This document shows, piece after piece, positions 11,199-11,405 of a DNA stretch of 11,405 nt. The translations under genes and the position numbers were made by a program. Location: the NCBI GenBank assembly GCA_937896265.1, contig CALBMD010000491.1, positions 1 through 11,405 of the forward strand, read 5' to 3'. This stretch comes from an uncultured Pseudomonadota bacterium. GTDB lineage: Bacteria; Bdellovibrionota_B; Oligoflexia; Oligoflexales; Bog-1112. The notes beneath the pieces are model-generated. The model was not told the origin of the DNA. It made no database searches and saw nothing but the letters and a program-made list of their open reading frames with translations. Positions within the stretch are counted from its first letter, which is position 1, and every line of letters begins with the position of its first letter.

Positions 11199-11405
11199 TT
11201 AGATACCAGCTTCTTTTCGAAGAACATCGGGGTTAAATGGACGTTTTTGGGCATCAGCATAGGCACCTTCAACAATCCAACCACTTCCTTCAAATTTTAC
11301 ATAGACAGTACCTGTTACTGAGGATTTTACTTGTATCCACTCAAAGAATTTAGCGCAGTCTTGCTTAACGTCTTCTCGCTCAATATGGTAGACAGCAAGC
11401 TCTTC
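11199..11405 (-). CDS. 3' end of an unidentified gene (cut by the right edge)
   Basis: A frame open from the right edge to TAA 11199-11201 encodes 68 C-terminal residues, starting EELAVYHIEREDVKQD and including SSVTGTVYVKFEGSGWIVEG and a final NPDVLRKEAGI. Composition is protein-like, with alternating strand-type hydrophobics (TVYVKF, WIVEG) suggesting a small alpha/beta or beta domain. I do not recognise the family. A strong hairpin directly follows the stop, which supports this being a true gene end. It is on the same strand as the PspC-EI24 operon but separated from it by the MITE-like element. A plus-strand frame across the same DNA is much less convincing. Confidence 0.65.
   Translation of the reverse strand, partial: EELAVYHIEREDVKQDCAKFFEWIQVKSSVTGTVYVKFEGSGWIVEGAYADAQKRPFNPDVLRKEAGI

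Noticed and set aside
11082..11321. A 79-residue plus-strand open frame.
   Set aside because: It starts at TTG without a ribosome site, runs through the MITE-like element and the hairpin, and lies antisense to the better-supported partial gene at 11199-11405.
11399..11405. GCTCTTC at the right end also matches part of the Illumina adapter.
   Set aside because: Only seven bases match, in an orientation not expected for read-through, and the reading frame of the partial gene continues sensibly through it. Probably coincidence.

Overview
This is chromosomal DNA, about 42% G+C by eye, that looks like a short-read contig. Its first 15 bases match the end of the Illumina TruSeq adapter. The host is a diderm (Gram-negative) bacterium: there is a lipoprotein signal, a Sec signal peptide, TtcA with its four Fe-S cysteines, and a periplasmic-type retropepsin-like lipoprotein. 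The gene mix would fit a proteobacterium or a chlamydia-like/PVC organism. I cannot decide which from sequence alone. TTG or GTG starts with good Shine-Dalgarno sequences are common here. I see no rRNA, tRNA, CRISPR array, transposase or phage gene.

Layout. Positions 16-170 are the 3' end of an unidentified gene. Positions 194-1453 (minus) hold a deaminated-glutathione-amidase-like nitrilase followed by a DUF2784 membrane protein. Positions 1577-3072 are a divergent pair: a cysteine-motif protein (DUF6901-like) and a short OmpR-type regulator with a degenerate receiver. An exact 16-bp inverted repeat sits just outside this pair. Positions 3211-5566 (plus) carry a DPM-type glycosyltransferase with a near-consensus promoter and a POT-like MFS transporter. 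Positions 5511-7219 (minus) hold a TtcA-NUDIX fusion coupled to a retropepsin-like lipoprotein. Positions 7306-7740 (minus) encode a small secreted protein made of two copies of one module. Positions 7898-9837 (plus) carry a PutP-type symporter and a DoxX-like protein. Positions 9821-10902 (minus) are a tandem-PspC membrane protein coupled to an EI24/CysZ-like protein. Positions 11199-11405 (minus) are the 3' end of another unidentified gene.

The genes are small housekeeping and membrane/transport units, not one pathway. Coupled pairs are clear at TtcA-NUDIX/protease (11-nt gap) and PspC/EI24 (TAATG overlap). Two convergent pairs overlap tail to tail, by 56 and 17 nt.

The most striking unexplained structure is at 10987-11170. 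It is a 166-bp non-coding block with 19-bp near-perfect terminal inverted repeats and an 8-bp direct repeat at its edges, with two internal hairpins. It looks like a MITE-type element inserted beside a terminator-like hairpin and immediately upstream of the PspC promoter. The other leads are the TtcA-NUDIX fusion, the degenerate-receiver regulator inside its inverted repeats, and the duplicated-module secreted protein.
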